IMG/VR virus record: IMGVR_UViG_3300032753_000050
Span: 1 to 46,949 of that record
DNA length: 46,949 bases
Reading direction: 5' to 3' (one strand)
From: a virus
Below are positions 1 to 6,502 of this stretch, one piece after another. Position numbers and translations under genes: made by a program. How positions within the stretch are numbered: the first letter of the stretch is position 1; every line of letters starts with the position of its first letter. The notes under the pieces were generated by a model. The model worked only from the letters and a program-made list of their open reading frames with translations, searched no databases and was not told the origin of the DNA.

Positions 1-44
1 CATCCCGCTTGTTTAGCCAACTCAATCATTTCATCTTTAGTCAT
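1..44 (-). CDS. Small paralogous early protein, truncated by the window edge
   Basis: Only the first 14 codons are present, reading MTKDEMIELAKQAG, before the window ends. The start closely resembles the MTKEEITEMAKQSG start of the gene at 399-617 and the MTKEEIKKM start of the gene at 841-1065, so this is probably another member of that small family. Its ATG overlaps the TGA of the preceding 57-codon gene (ATGA), and a GGAGG about eight bases upstream gives a good ribosome site. Function is unknown. Confidence 0.6.
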   Translation of the reverse strand, partial: MTKDEMIELAKQAG

Positions 45-214
45 TTTGCATCCTCCCAAATCCATCCCAACAATTCTGTTGTGTTTTTGATTTGTTCATC
101 AGTTGGCTTTTGATACATTGCAAATTTTGTTGTAGGCCCACCACTGTACAAACACCAATAACCAACTGGTTTAGGTGGTTTATAAATAGTAATTTTAGTT
201 TCTGTGTTAGTCAT
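41..214 (-). CDS. Hypothetical protein, 57 aa
   Basis: This short frame starts at 214 with MTNTETKITIYKPPKPVGYW and ends at the TGA overlapping the next start. The start overlaps the stop of the gene at 211-402 as ATGA, and an AGGGGA ribosome site lies five bases before it, inside the end of that gene. The protein is hydrophilic with a Trp-rich C-terminus (LLGWIWEDAK). No domain is recognised. Its reality rests on the perfect coupling on both sides. Confidence 0.7.
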   Translation of the reverse strand: MTNTETKITIYKPPKPVGYWCLYSGGPTTKFAMYQKPTDEQIKNTTELLGWIWEDAK

Positions 215-402
215 TCTTGTCCCCTCGCTTTCAGCATTGCGTCTGCTAATTCATAAGCCTGTGCTGGTATCTCTGAAAATAAACCATCGTTGTCAATTAA
301 CGCTTGCATAGCCTTTGCCGCAAAGTAGTCACGCAATGTCATACCTGTACAAGTAATGTCTTTATGCATCCAAGGAAATGCAGTTGGTAGTTCATTAATC
401 AT
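211..402 (-). CDS. Small phage protein of the 'TLRDYFAAKAMQAL' type, 63 aa
   Basis: The protein contains GMTLRDYFAAKAMQAL in the middle and ends ADAMLKARGQE. Short proteins with a (R)DYFAAKAMQ segment followed by an A-x-A-DAMLxAR tail are frequent in phages and prophages of Proteobacteria; their function is not known to me. The start overlaps the stop of 399-617 as ATGA. The last codons (ARGQE then TGA) contain the ribosome site and start of the following gene. It is a soluble helical protein by eye. Confidence 0.8.
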   Translation of the reverse strand: MINELPTAFPWMHKDITCTGMTLRDYFAAKAMQALIDNDGLFSEIPAQAYELADAMLKARGQE

Positions 403-617
403 TCTTGTCCCCTTGCTCGGATTGAGTTTGCAGCAAATTCATATTCTTTAAATCCAGCAATGTTTAATACTGTTTGAGCACATTCCTCACGTTCTTTTTC
501 TGCTACCAGTTTGGCAAAGCGTTCAAACACAGGCAACAAATCTCTTTCTACCCATGTAATATGGTCAAACATTGCACCAGACTGTTTAGCCATCTCCGTA
601 ATTTCTTCTTTAGTCAT
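399..617 (-). CDS. Small paralogous early protein, FAKLVAEKEREECA type, 72 aa
   Basis: I place the start at 617 (MTKEEITEMAKQSG) rather than at the ATG four codons upstream, because 617 makes an exact ATGA overlap with the stop of 614-844. The protein holds the segment FAKLVAEKEREECA and ends SIRARGQE. The gene at 841-1065 has the same segment and almost the same ending, so the two are paralogues. Both are charged and helical. Phage proteins with an EREECA...IRARG pattern are common but uncharacterised. The end of the gene encodes the ribosome site for 211-402. Confidence 0.8.
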   Translation of the reverse strand: MTKEEITEMAKQSGAMFDHITWVERDLLPVFERFAKLVAEKEREECAQTVLNIAGFKEYEFAANSIRARGQE

Positions 618-844
618 TGTTGCACCCATTCTTCTTTGTCAATCCATGCGTCTAACATGGCATGGAGATTAGCTCTGTTTCTCTCCCCAACTGTTTGACC
701 ATTGTCTGTTTTTAATTTATCCGTGAACAATGTTCCAAACCCCGTAGTAGTTGAAAATTGAATTTGATCGTCTGATGTTCTAATAACCACATGATCAATT
801 TTTGTTGATCCAAAGCCATGCATTAAAACTATTTCTTTGGTCAT
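614..844 (-). CDS. Hypothetical early protein, 76 aa
   Basis: The protein starts MTKEIVLMHGFGSTKIDHVV and has a Thr-rich beta-prone first half and a helical C-terminus rich in Trp and Asp. The start overlaps the stop of 841-1065 as ATGA and is preceded by AGGGGA five bases upstream. The stop in turn overlaps the start of 399-617. No known domain was recognised. It sits in the middle of the coupled leftward operon, which suggests early expression. Confidence 0.75.
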   Translation of the reverse strand: MTKEIVLMHGFGSTKIDHVVIRTSDDQIQFSTTTGFGTLFTDKLKTDNGQTVGERNRANLHAMLDAWIDKEEWVQQ

Positions 845-1065
845 TCTTTTCCCCTTGCTCGGATTTTGTCCGCAATGATTTCAGAGTAATTTCGCTCTAA
901 CCCATCTGCGTATGAGTCAGCAATCTTTGCACATTCCTCACGTTCTTTTTCTGCTACTAGTTTGGCAAATTGTTTTAGTTCGTGCCACAACGATGGCTTC
1001 CCTGTAGAATAATGAAAAGGTAAATTTGCTTTATAAACCATCTTTTTGATTTCTTCTTTAGTCAT
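841..1065 (-). CDS. Small paralogous early protein, FAKLVAEKEREECA type, 74 aa
   Basis: The start at 1065 (MTKEEIKKMVYKANLPF) gives an ATGA overlap with the RHH-like gene upstream; an in-frame ATG five codons earlier would overlap more and is less likely. The centre reads KQFAKLVAEKEREECAKIAD and the end KIRARGKE. This is the closest paralogue of the gene at 399-617. As there, the last codons carry AGGGGA and ATGA for the next gene. Function is unknown. Confidence 0.8.
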   Translation of the reverse strand: MTKEEIKKMVYKANLPFHYSTGKPSLWHELKQFAKLVAEKEREECAKIADSYADGLERNYSEIIADKIRARGKE

Positions 1066-1262
1066 TCCATAGCCTTCCATCGTGTACGTGGCTCATTGGC
1101 TCTTTGCATGTAAAAGTGAATTAGAAATCTAAACACTTGTACATAAGACATTTTGACACCTGTATCATCCTGCAGTCTATCCCTAATACGGTCAATCTCT
1201 GTAGGTACATACACAGTGATACGTTTAACCTTGGTGCGTTTAAGTGGTACTACTTCAGTCAT
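1062..1262 (-). CDS. Ribbon-helix-helix-like DNA-binding protein, 66 aa
   Basis: Residues 13-19 (KRITVYV) look like the beta-strand of a ribbon-helix-helix (MetJ/Arc) fold. They are followed by two amphipathic helices at about 21-33 and 38-54, as in small phage repressors. The basic N-terminus (LKRTKVKR) fits a DNA-binding role. The gene overlaps both neighbours by four bases. It probably binds DNA as a dimer and could regulate the early operon. The assignment is from fold-like pattern only, since no exact family signature exists for these short proteins. Confidence 0.6.
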   Translation of the reverse strand: MTEVVPLKRTKVKRITVYVPTEIDRIRDRLQDDTGVKMSYVQVFRFLIHFYMQRANEPRTRWKAME

Positions 1263-1564
1263 TGCAGCCTCTGTGTAGGTATACGGTTACGAATAGCTTC
1301 GGCAATTTCAGATTTAAAGTGCTTTTCATCTGGGTTATTAACACGATCCCATCGGTCAAACTCTATACCTGCGGCAATCTTTGCGCACTCTTCACGCTCA
1401 ATCATTACGGCAGTTCGTGATGCTTCAATGGCGGTTGCCATAATCTCGGCTTGAGCAAGTGCCAATGCCTCATCAAATTCTTTTTGTGTAAAGAACTGTT
1501 GTGCACCAGAACTTTGTAGTAACTGTCTTGCCAAAGGACTAAGCTCGGCATCTTTTTTATTCAT
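1259..1564 (-). CDS. Hypothetical early protein with EREECA motif, 101 aa
   Basis: The N-terminal half (residues 1-50) is helical and Ala/Gln-rich. The second half has MIEREECAKIAAGIEF and AEAIRNR, the same arrangement (EREECAKIA, spacer, AIRxR) as in the shorter paralogues at 399-617 and 841-1065. It lacks the ARGQE ending and instead finishes IPTQRLQ. It is coupled by ATGA overlaps on both sides. Function is unknown; it may be a distant, longer member of the same family. Confidence 0.75.
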   Translation of the reverse strand: MNKKDAELSPLARQLLQSSGAQQFFTQKEFDEALALAQAEIMATAIEASRTAVMIEREECAKIAAGIEFDRWDRVNNPDEKHFKSEIAEAIRNRIPTQRLQ

Positions 1565-1797
1565 TTAACTCTCCATTTAGTCACTTTGTTCATTGTTAAA
1601 ACTTGCTCAATTTCTTTTTTAGCTTCATCGGTTAGTTTCCGAAGCGGCAATTCTTGATAAATCGTCCATTTGCGCTGATACTCAGGCAGTTCGGATGGAG
1701 GTATCCAGCCATAGTGCGTACGCCAACGCTCTGTAATATCAGTGCCTGCAGGTGTCCATACAAAATCAAGTGGGGGTGTTTTAAGTTTATTCGTCAT
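1561..1797 (-). CDS. Hypothetical protein, 78 aa
   Basis: I choose the start at 1797 (MTNKLKTPPLDFVWTPAGTD). A longer in-frame extension to 1935 would lie almost wholly inside the Cys-rich gene at 1787-1954 and reads as low-quality sequence. The middle contains WRTHYGWIPPSELPEYQRKW, a pattern seen in small phage proteins of unknown role. The stop overlaps the next start as ATGA. No catalytic motif is visible. Confidence 0.7.
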   Translation of the reverse strand: MTNKLKTPPLDFVWTPAGTDITERWRTHYGWIPPSELPEYQRKWTIYQELPLRKLTDEAKKEIEQVLTMNKVTKWRVK

Positions 1798-1954
1798 TGC
1801 TAGTCCAATCTTCTTCACAGTCTTCACATCCAGGGTGGTCAGGATCCCTACAATCAGGGTGTGCCCATAAAAGTCTTTGATATTGCTTATATGCTTGTTC
1901 TTGCATTCGCAATTGATAAGCTTCTTCCTCATCATAGTAATAGCCGTTAATCAT
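1787..1954 (-). CDS. Small acidic Cys-rich protein, 55 aa
   Basis: The frame starts at 1954 with MINGYYYDEEEAYQLRMQEQ and continues with a helical stretch. It ends in a compact acidic segment with three cysteines (CRDPDHPGCEDCEED) and several His and Asp residues, which could bind a metal such as zinc. A GGAG ribosome site lies seven to eight bases upstream, inside the end of the preceding gene. It overlaps the next gene by 11 bases in another frame. Short phage proteins with a HPDHPGCEDC-like tail are known but uncharacterised. Confidence 0.7.
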   Translation of the reverse strand: MINGYYYDEEEAYQLRMQEQAYKQYQRLLWAHPDCRDPDHPGCEDCEEDWTSNDE

Positions 1955-2114
1955 CTTTTTTCTCCTGCATATCTTTAAGCATTTGATTTAATGCAAACAT
2001 CTGCCTTGTCTTTTCGGTCTGCTGTTCATGAATGGTTGTCATAGCTTGTCCTAATGCCATGATTGCACCATATAGCTCATTCAATTCATCTTTAATTTCT
2101 TGAGTTGTTTTCAT
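1947..2114 (-). CDS. Small coiled-coil protein, 55 aa
   Basis: The frame begins at 2114 (MKTTQEIKDELNELYGAIMA) and ends MLKDMQEKKDD. Hydrophobic residues recur with a heptad-like spacing over nearly the whole length, so a short coiled coil is likely. The start overlaps the stop of the winged-helix gene as ATGA. The end carries the GGAG used by the next gene. Function is unknown. Confidence 0.65.
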   Translation of the reverse strand: MKTTQEIKDELNELYGAIMALGQAMTTIHEQQTEKTRQMFALNQMLKDMQEKKDD

Positions 2115-2401
2115 TTAGTCATCTCCAAATATCGCTTGGCTTTTTCTGATGGTGTAATGTACTTAGTCCGCTGGTTGCCTTCTTGATGATAAGTCTTTAA
2201 AAACTTATTCTTAACCAGCCATGAATAAGCCCTATGAAGTGTGGCAGGGGATCCGATTTTTAAATTCTCGGCATAACCTAATAACTCCATGATCGTAAAC
2301 TGAGTATTGTCAAGCTTAACAACAACACTCATTAAAAGCTCGGCTGTTGGTGACATGTCAACCGAGATACGTTTTTTGTGCCAATATAAAGGGGTCATCA
2401 T
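2111..2401 (-). CDS. Winged-helix DNA-binding protein, about 96 aa
   Basis: The start is placed at the tandem ATG ATG at 2396-2401. The first ATG overlaps the stop of the membrane-peptide gene (ATGA), and a GGAG sits three and six bases before the two ATGs. The product (MTPLYWHKKRISVDMSPTAE onward) has a winged-helix pattern: a first helix with TAELLMSVVVKL, a helix-turn-helix around FTIMELLGYAENLKIGSPAT and LHRAYSWLVKNKFL, and a wing ending TKYITPSEKAKRYL. This resembles MarR/PadR-like regulators, which suggests a transcriptional regulator of early genes. A longer reading back to 2635 would overlap two other coupled genes and is rejected. Confidence 0.65.
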   Translation of the reverse strand: MMTPLYWHKKRISVDMSPTAELLMSVVVKLDNTQFTIMELLGYAENLKIGSPATLHRAYSWLVKNKFLKTYHQEGNQRTKYITPSEKAKRYLEMTK

Positions 2402-2484
2402 GCGCTCCACCATGCTACTAAACATAGAGCCAAGGAGACTCCAATTACAAAGGCCAAGGCCAGATCTAAGATTGTTTGTTTCAT
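2398..2484 (-). CDS. 28-residue single-pass membrane peptide
   Basis: The frame starts at 2484 and encodes MKQTILDLALAFVIGVSLAL followed by CLVAWWSA. This is a single hydrophobic helix from about residue 5 to 27 with one Lys near the N-terminus. It starts on the stop of the 119-aa gene (TAATG) and ends on the first start of the winged-helix gene (ATGA). AGGA lies about seven bases before the ATG. Exact coupling at both ends and a proper ribosome site support a real gene despite its size. It should insert into the inner membrane; its function is unknown. Confidence 0.6.
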   Translation of the reverse strand: MKQTILDLALAFVIGVSLALCLVAWWSA

Positions 2485-2843
2485 TATGCTTCCTCAAATG
2501 TAGAATTGTATGTGCTTTCCAAGCAATCAAGAATATACTCATCAATTGCATGCTGGACATGATAAACGGCGGCATCGTTAAAGCCACCAACATGCCAAGT
2601 TTTAATTTTTTCGGTTGGTGTACCGGCATGGCCACAGTAGTTATAGCCGTCTTTGTAGTTATAAATGGATGCTATCACACCATCATCAAACTTAACCAAC
2701 CACTCAGCATCTGATTTACTTGTGTCGCCATTAAAAGGCTGGCCAAATAAGGTGACCAATAGATAATAGTCACACTCAATGTAGCCCTTTAAACTAGTAC
2801 CACTTCTATTTACTTCTATCTCATTGTGTGTAAGATATGACAT
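2484..2843 (-). CDS. Conserved phage protein, 119 aa, first gene of the leftward operon
   Basis: The protein starts MSYLTHNEIEVNRSGTSLKG and contains FGQPFNGDTSKSDAEWLVKF and FDDGVIASIYNYKDGYNY, then WHVGGFNDAAV. This combination (FG-x-P-x-x-GD, DAEW, IYNYKDG, WHIGG) is found in a widespread phage and prophage protein family of unknown function that I recognise by pattern only. Being first after the AT-rich divergent region, it is probably the promoter-proximal gene of the operon. Confidence 0.75.
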   Translation of the reverse strand: MSYLTHNEIEVNRSGTSLKGYIECDYYLLVTLFGQPFNGDTSKSDAEWLVKFDDGVIASIYNYKDGYNYCGHAGTPTEKIKTWHVGGFNDAAVYHVQHAIDEYILDCLESTYNSTFEEA

Positions 2844-3110
2844 CTTATGTTTTCCTTTGCATGTTTACTTGTGTTTTCACAATTGTTTAAATGTAATACC
2901 TTTATTTTCAAACCATTTAAAAATAAGGATGCTTTTGTTAGCATGATTGCATTGTACACTATATTTTTAAATTGAGTATATATTTTTATAAATAAATTTA
3001 AAAATATTTTTAAAAAAGATGTTTACTTTTAAGAATCCTAGTATAATGTGACATGTGGAAACACACAAACTTAAATTTCTTAACTTTCTGAATATAAAAG
3101 GATTAACATC
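2844..3110. promoter_or_regulatory. AT-rich divergent control region
   Basis: This 267-base gap separates the leftward operon from the rightward DUF932 gene. Positions about 2950-3015 are almost pure A/T. On the plus strand a TATAAT lies at 3042-3047, about 60 bases before the ATG at 3111, with only a poor -35 candidate (TGTTTA at 3020-3025, 16-base spacer). An imperfect hairpin ATGCT/AGCAT lies at 2929-2944. The reverse complement of the segment near 2950-2956 gives a TACAAT that could serve the leftward operon. No gene is seen here. Confidence 0.5.
3042..3047 (+). promoter_or_regulatory. Candidate -10 box for the DUF932 gene
   Basis: A consensus TATAAT stands at this position in the divergent region. 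The -35 match is weak, so either an activator or a non-housekeeping sigma factor may be needed, or the match is by chance in AT-rich DNA. Confidence 0.35.
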
Positions 3111-4091
3111 ATGGCTCACGAAATCGACAACACAAAAGGTTTTAACGCAATTGCCTACAAAGGCGACACACCATGGCACAAACTAGGTCAGCAAATGCAG
3201 GCCGGTCAGACCATTGAACAATGGCAAACAGCCGCTGGCATGGATTTCCAAATTGATGAAGTGCCTGCACTTTATCGTACAAAAGCCGATTCAAACATTT
3301 ACCGTGTTTCAGGCAAAAAAGTTTTAGTTCGCTCTGACAGTGGCGATTCATTGGCAATCGTGTCCAATGGTTATAAAGTGGTCCAGCCTAAAGAGGTGTT
3401 GGAGTTTTATAGGGATTTAACTGCCAAGGCAGGCTTTGAGCTAGAAACGGCCGGTGTTTTACGCGGTGGCCGTAAATACTGGGCTTTGGCTAGTATGGGC
3501 AAAGAGGCTAAGATTATGGATGACACGATCAAAGGTTATTTATTGCTAGGCACGGCTTGTGATGGCTCAATGGCAACAACGGCCATGTTCACATCAGTCC
3601 GTGTAGTATGCAATAACACTCTTGGCTTTGCTATGCATGAGGCCGAAACAGGCAAAGCTAAGAACGTAGTTCGTGTCAGCCACAGGTCAGTCTTTGATGA
3701 TGAGCAGGTTAAAGCGCAACTTGGCTTGGCTGGTACCTCATGGTCATCATTCCTATCACGTGTTAGTCATTGGAGTGATACTCATGTGACACAGGAACAG
3801 GCACAACAATTCTGCGACACAATGTCAACCTACGAAACAACCGAAGGTGATGTTGTAATCAGTAAAAAGATCAGCGAAAAGTTAATGGCACTATATAGTG
3901 GGCAAGGCCGAGGCAGTGAGCTAAAATCGGCCAAGAATACTGTATGGGGATTGATTAACTCTGTTACAGAGTATATTGACCATCACCGCGGCCGCACAGC
4001 CGATGTTAGGATGGACAGAGCTTTGTTTGGGGACGGAATTAGCACTAAGGAAAAAGCCATCACATTGGCTGAATCTTTGATCACCGTCTAA
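3111..4091 (+). CDS. DUF932 / TIGR03299 phage-plasmid-like protein, 326 aa
   Basis: The N-terminus MAHEIDNTKGFNAIAYKGDT followed by PWHKLGQQM is typical of the DUF932 family annotated as phage/plasmid-like protein TIGR03299. Further family features are VSNGYKVVQPKEVLEFYRD, the central GYLLLGTACDGSMATTAMFT with RVVCNNTLGFA, and a C-terminal segment ending in WGLINSVTEYIDHHRGR. These proteins occur on phages and plasmids near replication genes, and their biochemical role is not established. The start has AAAGGA nine bases upstream. The gene is the first of the rightward block and is followed by a hairpin terminator, then the primase-helicase. Confidence 0.88.
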   Translation: MAHEIDNTKGFNAIAYKGDTPWHKLGQQMQAGQTIEQWQTAAGMDFQIDEVPALYRTKADSNIYRVSGKKVLVRSDSGDSLAIVSNGYKVVQPKEVLEFYRDLTAKAGFELETAGVLRGGRKYWALASMGKEAKIMDDTIKGYLLLGTACDGSMATTAMFTSVRVVCNNTLGFAMHEAETGKAKNVVRVSHRSVFDDEQVKAQLGLAGTSWSSFLSRVSHWSDTHVTQEQAQQFCDTMSTYETTEGDVVISKKISEKLMALYSGQGRGSELKSAKNTVWGLINSVTEYIDHHRGRTADVRMDRALFGDGISTKEKAITLAESLITV

Positions 4092-4104
4092 ATATAATAG
4101 AAAA

Positions 4105-4133
4105 AAAGGCCCTAGCTCACAACTAGGGCCTTT
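4105..4133. terminator. Hairpin terminator between DUF932 gene and primase-helicase
   Basis: The arms AAAGGCCCTAG (4105-4115) and CTAGGGCCTTT (4123-4133) pair perfectly around a seven-base loop. On the plus strand only TTT follows, so rightward termination may be partial and act as an attenuator. On the minus strand the stem is followed by a seven-base T run, which is a stronger intrinsic terminator. Confidence 0.75.
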
Positions 4134-4158
4134 AAAGACAACTGCAAAGGAAACGATC

Positions 4159-6258
4159 ATGTCAATGGGATTTTCGTCTCATACAACACAACCATTAGAA
4201 TTATATCATGATTTCTTAAATGCACGAAAATTCGACGATTACGACATTAAAACTTTAGGTTTATCTTTTCTTGATAAGGATGAGACCAAGTCCCTTTTAG
4301 GGCACACTCATGAATGGGCGGTCAAAATACCGTACTTTGATATCGATGGCAATGACACCAGTTTTACACGTGTCAGGCTTTTAGTGCCACGCACTAAGAT
4401 GAAATACAGTCAAGCAAGGGCTAGTGGCAGTCACATTTATTTTCCACCAACAACACAATGGCGGCAGGTTATCTCAAATGTTGGTATACCGATCATTATC
4501 ACAGAGGGTGAATTCAAAGCTTGGGCAATCACAAAGGCTGTTAAAGCCGAGGGCTCGAACTATGCATGTGTTGGCTTGGCTGGAGTGACTAGTTGGACCG
4601 ATAAACGTGGCTTGCAATTGCACAAAGACTTGATGCAAATACAATGGCAAAAGAAAACCAATTTCAATGTTACACATAGAAAAGTGCATATCATTTTTGA
4701 CTATGATGGTGCCAAGGATGATGGTGAGCCAAATGAGCAGGTGGCTTTGGCCGAGACTAAGCTAGCCATTGTGCTACGCGGACTTGGTGCTGAAGTGCAT
4801 TTGTGCCGTGTCGGCCGCTTTGGTCCTGGTAAAGGCAGTAAGTATGCAATTGATGATCATCTAAACGATGGCAAGGCTTTGTCCGATGTAGTAGCCAGTA
4901 CGTCGGTTGTGATGAATGGTGTGGACAGCTTGGATGTTAGGCTTCATGAGTTTAGCACTAAGTATGCGCTGTACAATGGCGATGTGATTCGTATTGATGA
5001 TGGCCATATCATGAGCTTCCAAAAGGCAAAGATAGATAGTGCTCAGCATATCTTTTTGCAGTCTACACAAGTACAGACCAGACCTAATCAACCGCCAAAA
5101 GTAGTGACACGTGAATATGTGTTGATGGAAGAGTATAAAAAGTGGCGCAAAAGATGCGATATCAGGAAAGTTGGTGTTTTTCCGCAATACCAAGGTTTAA
5201 AGATCACACCAGACGGCTGTTATAACTATTTAGGAAATTGGCTTCATGATCCGATTGAGGGCGATCCAACTGAGTATTTGGAATTTTGTAAGTACTTTTT
5301 TAGAGATGAACCGGCTTTTGCTGATTATTGGCATGACTGGGTTGCTAACATAGTCCAGTTTCCGCATAAAAGAAATAACACAACCCCACAGTTTGTGAGT
5401 AATGTGGAGGGTATTGGTAAGTCGGCTGTTGCTGAGTTTATAGCCGAAATGCTAGGTCTCGGTGAAAACGGTCCAGCCATCATTATCGGACCGGATGAGC
5501 TATTTGGTAATTTCAATGGCATCTTTAAAAATAAGATTCTGATTGTGATCAATGAGCCATCATCGGATCGTGAGGATCACTCAGCACAGCTAAAGAGCAT
5601 GATCACAGGCAAAGAAATTGCCATCAATAACAAGTATGGCGCTCAATACAATATTGAGAATTTTATGAACTTTATCTTTACGTCAAATAAGCCTTACATC
5701 ACAAGAATGGGTGACAATGCAAGACGTGAAGCCATCTTTAAGCCTGAAACTTTAACCAATGCCGAGACACACCCTAAAGTTGTAAAGCTGATGCAATGGG
5801 CAAGACAGCAAAATGGCTTTGGAATTGTGCTAAATTGGTACTACAACCGAGACATCAGTAACTTTGATCCTGCCAAACCAGCACCAGAAACTAAGTACAA
5901 ACAAGTTGCTATACAAGCCAGTAAGAGTCCGATCGAAGCCTTTGCAAGTGAACTTGCCGACTGGGTAGTTGAGAATCTTGACGGAATAGCAGCTTTTACA
6001 CCATCGCATTTGGAGGTACTATGCGAACGTTGGGGCCATGAAGTTAGAGCAAAAGCTCAATATATTCGTAAAGCTTTGTTAAGCCATGGTGAAGTCGAAG
6101 CCAATAAAGTCATAAGATTAAATGGAAAATCACATAGATTTACCATCTTCAAAGTTACATCTTCAAAGGCTAAATTATGTAACTTTCAAAAACACGGAGA
6201 TCTGTCAAAATTGTCAGAAAATACAGATGCTGCGATCAAGAGAGAAATAGAACTATAG
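4159..6258 (+). CDS. Primase-helicase, Toprim-like plus SF3-type ATPase, 699 aa
   Basis: Residues about 113-125 (IIITEGEFKAWA) and 173-235 (VHIIFDYDGAKDD, then KYAIDDHL) match the DUF3854/Toprim-like part of phage and plasmid primases, with the conserved Glu and Asp residues. A C-terminal helicase of the DUF5906/D5 type follows. Its Walker A is NVEGIGKSAV (415-424), and about 70 residues later comes KNKILIVINEPSS as Walker B. FIFTSNKP (about 508-515) is the sensor or motif C. The last 90 residues look like a winged-helix tail. The protein should unwind and prime phage DNA in the cytoplasm. AAAGGA precedes the ATG. Its 3' end carries copies of the AAAGTTACAT repeat of the adjacent putative origin. 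Confidence 0.85.
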   Translation: MSMGFSSHTTQPLELYHDFLNARKFDDYDIKTLGLSFLDKDETKSLLGHTHEWAVKIPYFDIDGNDTSFTRVRLLVPRTKMKYSQARASGSHIYFPPTTQWRQVISNVGIPIIITEGEFKAWAITKAVKAEGSNYACVGLAGVTSWTDKRGLQLHKDLMQIQWQKKTNFNVTHRKVHIIFDYDGAKDDGEPNEQVALAETKLAIVLRGLGAEVHLCRVGRFGPGKGSKYAIDDHLNDGKALSDVVASTSVVMNGVDSLDVRLHEFSTKYALYNGDVIRIDDGHIMSFQKAKIDSAQHIFLQSTQVQTRPNQPPKVVTREYVLMEEYKKWRKRCDIRKVGVFPQYQGLKITPDGCYNYLGNWLHDPIEGDPTEYLEFCKYFFRDEPAFADYWHDWVANIVQFPHKRNNTTPQFVSNVEGIGKSAVAEFIAEMLGLGENGPAIIIGPDELFGNFNGIFKNKILIVINEPSSDREDHSAQLKSMITGKEIAINNKYGAQYNIENFMNFIFTSNKPYITRMGDNARREAIFKPETLTNAETHPKVVKLMQWARQQNGFGIVLNWYYNRDISNFDPAKPAPETKYKQVAIQASKSPIEAFASELADWVVENLDGIAAFTPSHLEVLCERWGHEVRAKAQYIRKALLSHGEVEANKVIRLNGKSHRFTIFKVTSSKAKLCNFQKHGDLSKLSENTDAAIKREIEL
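6151..6186. repeat. Inverted pair of 10-bp repeats inside the primase-helicase gene
   Basis: AAAGTTACAT at 6151-6160 and its exact reverse complement ATGTAACTTT at 6177-6186 are separated by 16 bases. The same 10-mer recurs downstream of the gene, so the coding region and the intergenic region share one repeat system. Confidence 0.75.
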
Positions 6259-6263
6259 TATTA

Positions 6264-6296
6264 AAAGTTACATCTAAAGTTACATAAAAGTTACAT
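6264..6296 (+). repeat. Three tandem AAAGTTACAT iterons
   Basis: Exact copies lie at 6264-6273, 6276-6285 and 6287-6296, so the repeat recurs every 11-12 bases, about one helical turn. This phasing is typical of sites bound side by side by a replication or repressor protein on one DNA face. Confidence 0.8.
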
Positions 6297-6383
6297 CAAA
6301 ATGCTAGCCAAGTTGTTGATTTTAAACGATAAATACATAGTTACAATAATTACATATATATTTAAATATTATTTATATATAGA

Positions 6384-6403
6384 TATATACGTCGTCGTAT
6401 ATA
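6384..6403. repeat. Hairpin palindrome in AT-rich centre
   Basis: The arms TATATACG (6384-6391) and CGTATATA (6396-6403) pair perfectly around a four-base TCGT loop. It lies in the middle of the repeat-flanked AT-rich segment. Confidence 0.7.
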
Positions 6404-6416
6404 GTTTTCTGGTTAG

Positions 6417-6436
6417 ATGTAACTTTAGATGTAACT
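6417..6436 (-). repeat. Two inverted copies of the iteron
   Basis: ATGTAACTTT at 6417-6426 is an exact reverse complement of the left iterons. ATGTAACTAT at 6429-6438 matches the first eight bases. They are spaced by 12 bases, like the left array, and together with it flank the AT-rich palindrome. Confidence 0.75.
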
Positions 6437-6442
6437 ATTATT

Positions 6443-6470
6443 ACTTTAGTTTACCATATAATACTAAAGT
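6443..6470 (+). promoter_or_regulatory. Inverted repeat around a TATAAT, candidate late promoter
   Basis: ACTTTAGT (6443-6450) and ACTAAAGT (6463-6470) form an inverted repeat whose spacer contains TATAAT at 6457-6462. This could be a -10 box under an operator for the packaging and structural genes that start at 6534. No good -35 was found at the right distance. Confidence 0.35.
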
Positions 6471-6493
6471 TTCTCTCTTACAACTATTACCGT

Positions 6494-6502
6494 TTTTCCA
6501 CA
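6494..6502 (+). promoter_or_regulatory. DnaA-box-like 9-mer
   Basis: TTTTCCACA fits the relaxed DnaA-box consensus TTWTNCACA, one base from TTATCCACA. A single site could be chance, but its place beside the iteron array supports an origin. Confidence 0.4.

Noticed and set aside
1561-1935. A longer version of the 78-aa gene starting at 1935
   Set aside because: The added 46 codons are an alternate frame of the Cys-rich gene at 1787-1954, and the 1797 start is sufficient.
2111-2635. A longer winged-helix gene starting at 2635
   Set aside because: The extra 78 codons overlap the membrane-peptide gene and the 119-aa gene. The ATG ATG at 2396-2401 has the ATGA overlap and GGAG.
2307-2714. A 135-codon frame on the plus strand opposite the leftward operon
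   Set aside because: It is antisense to three coupled genes with good ribosome sites, has no ribosome site of its own and no recognisable domain.
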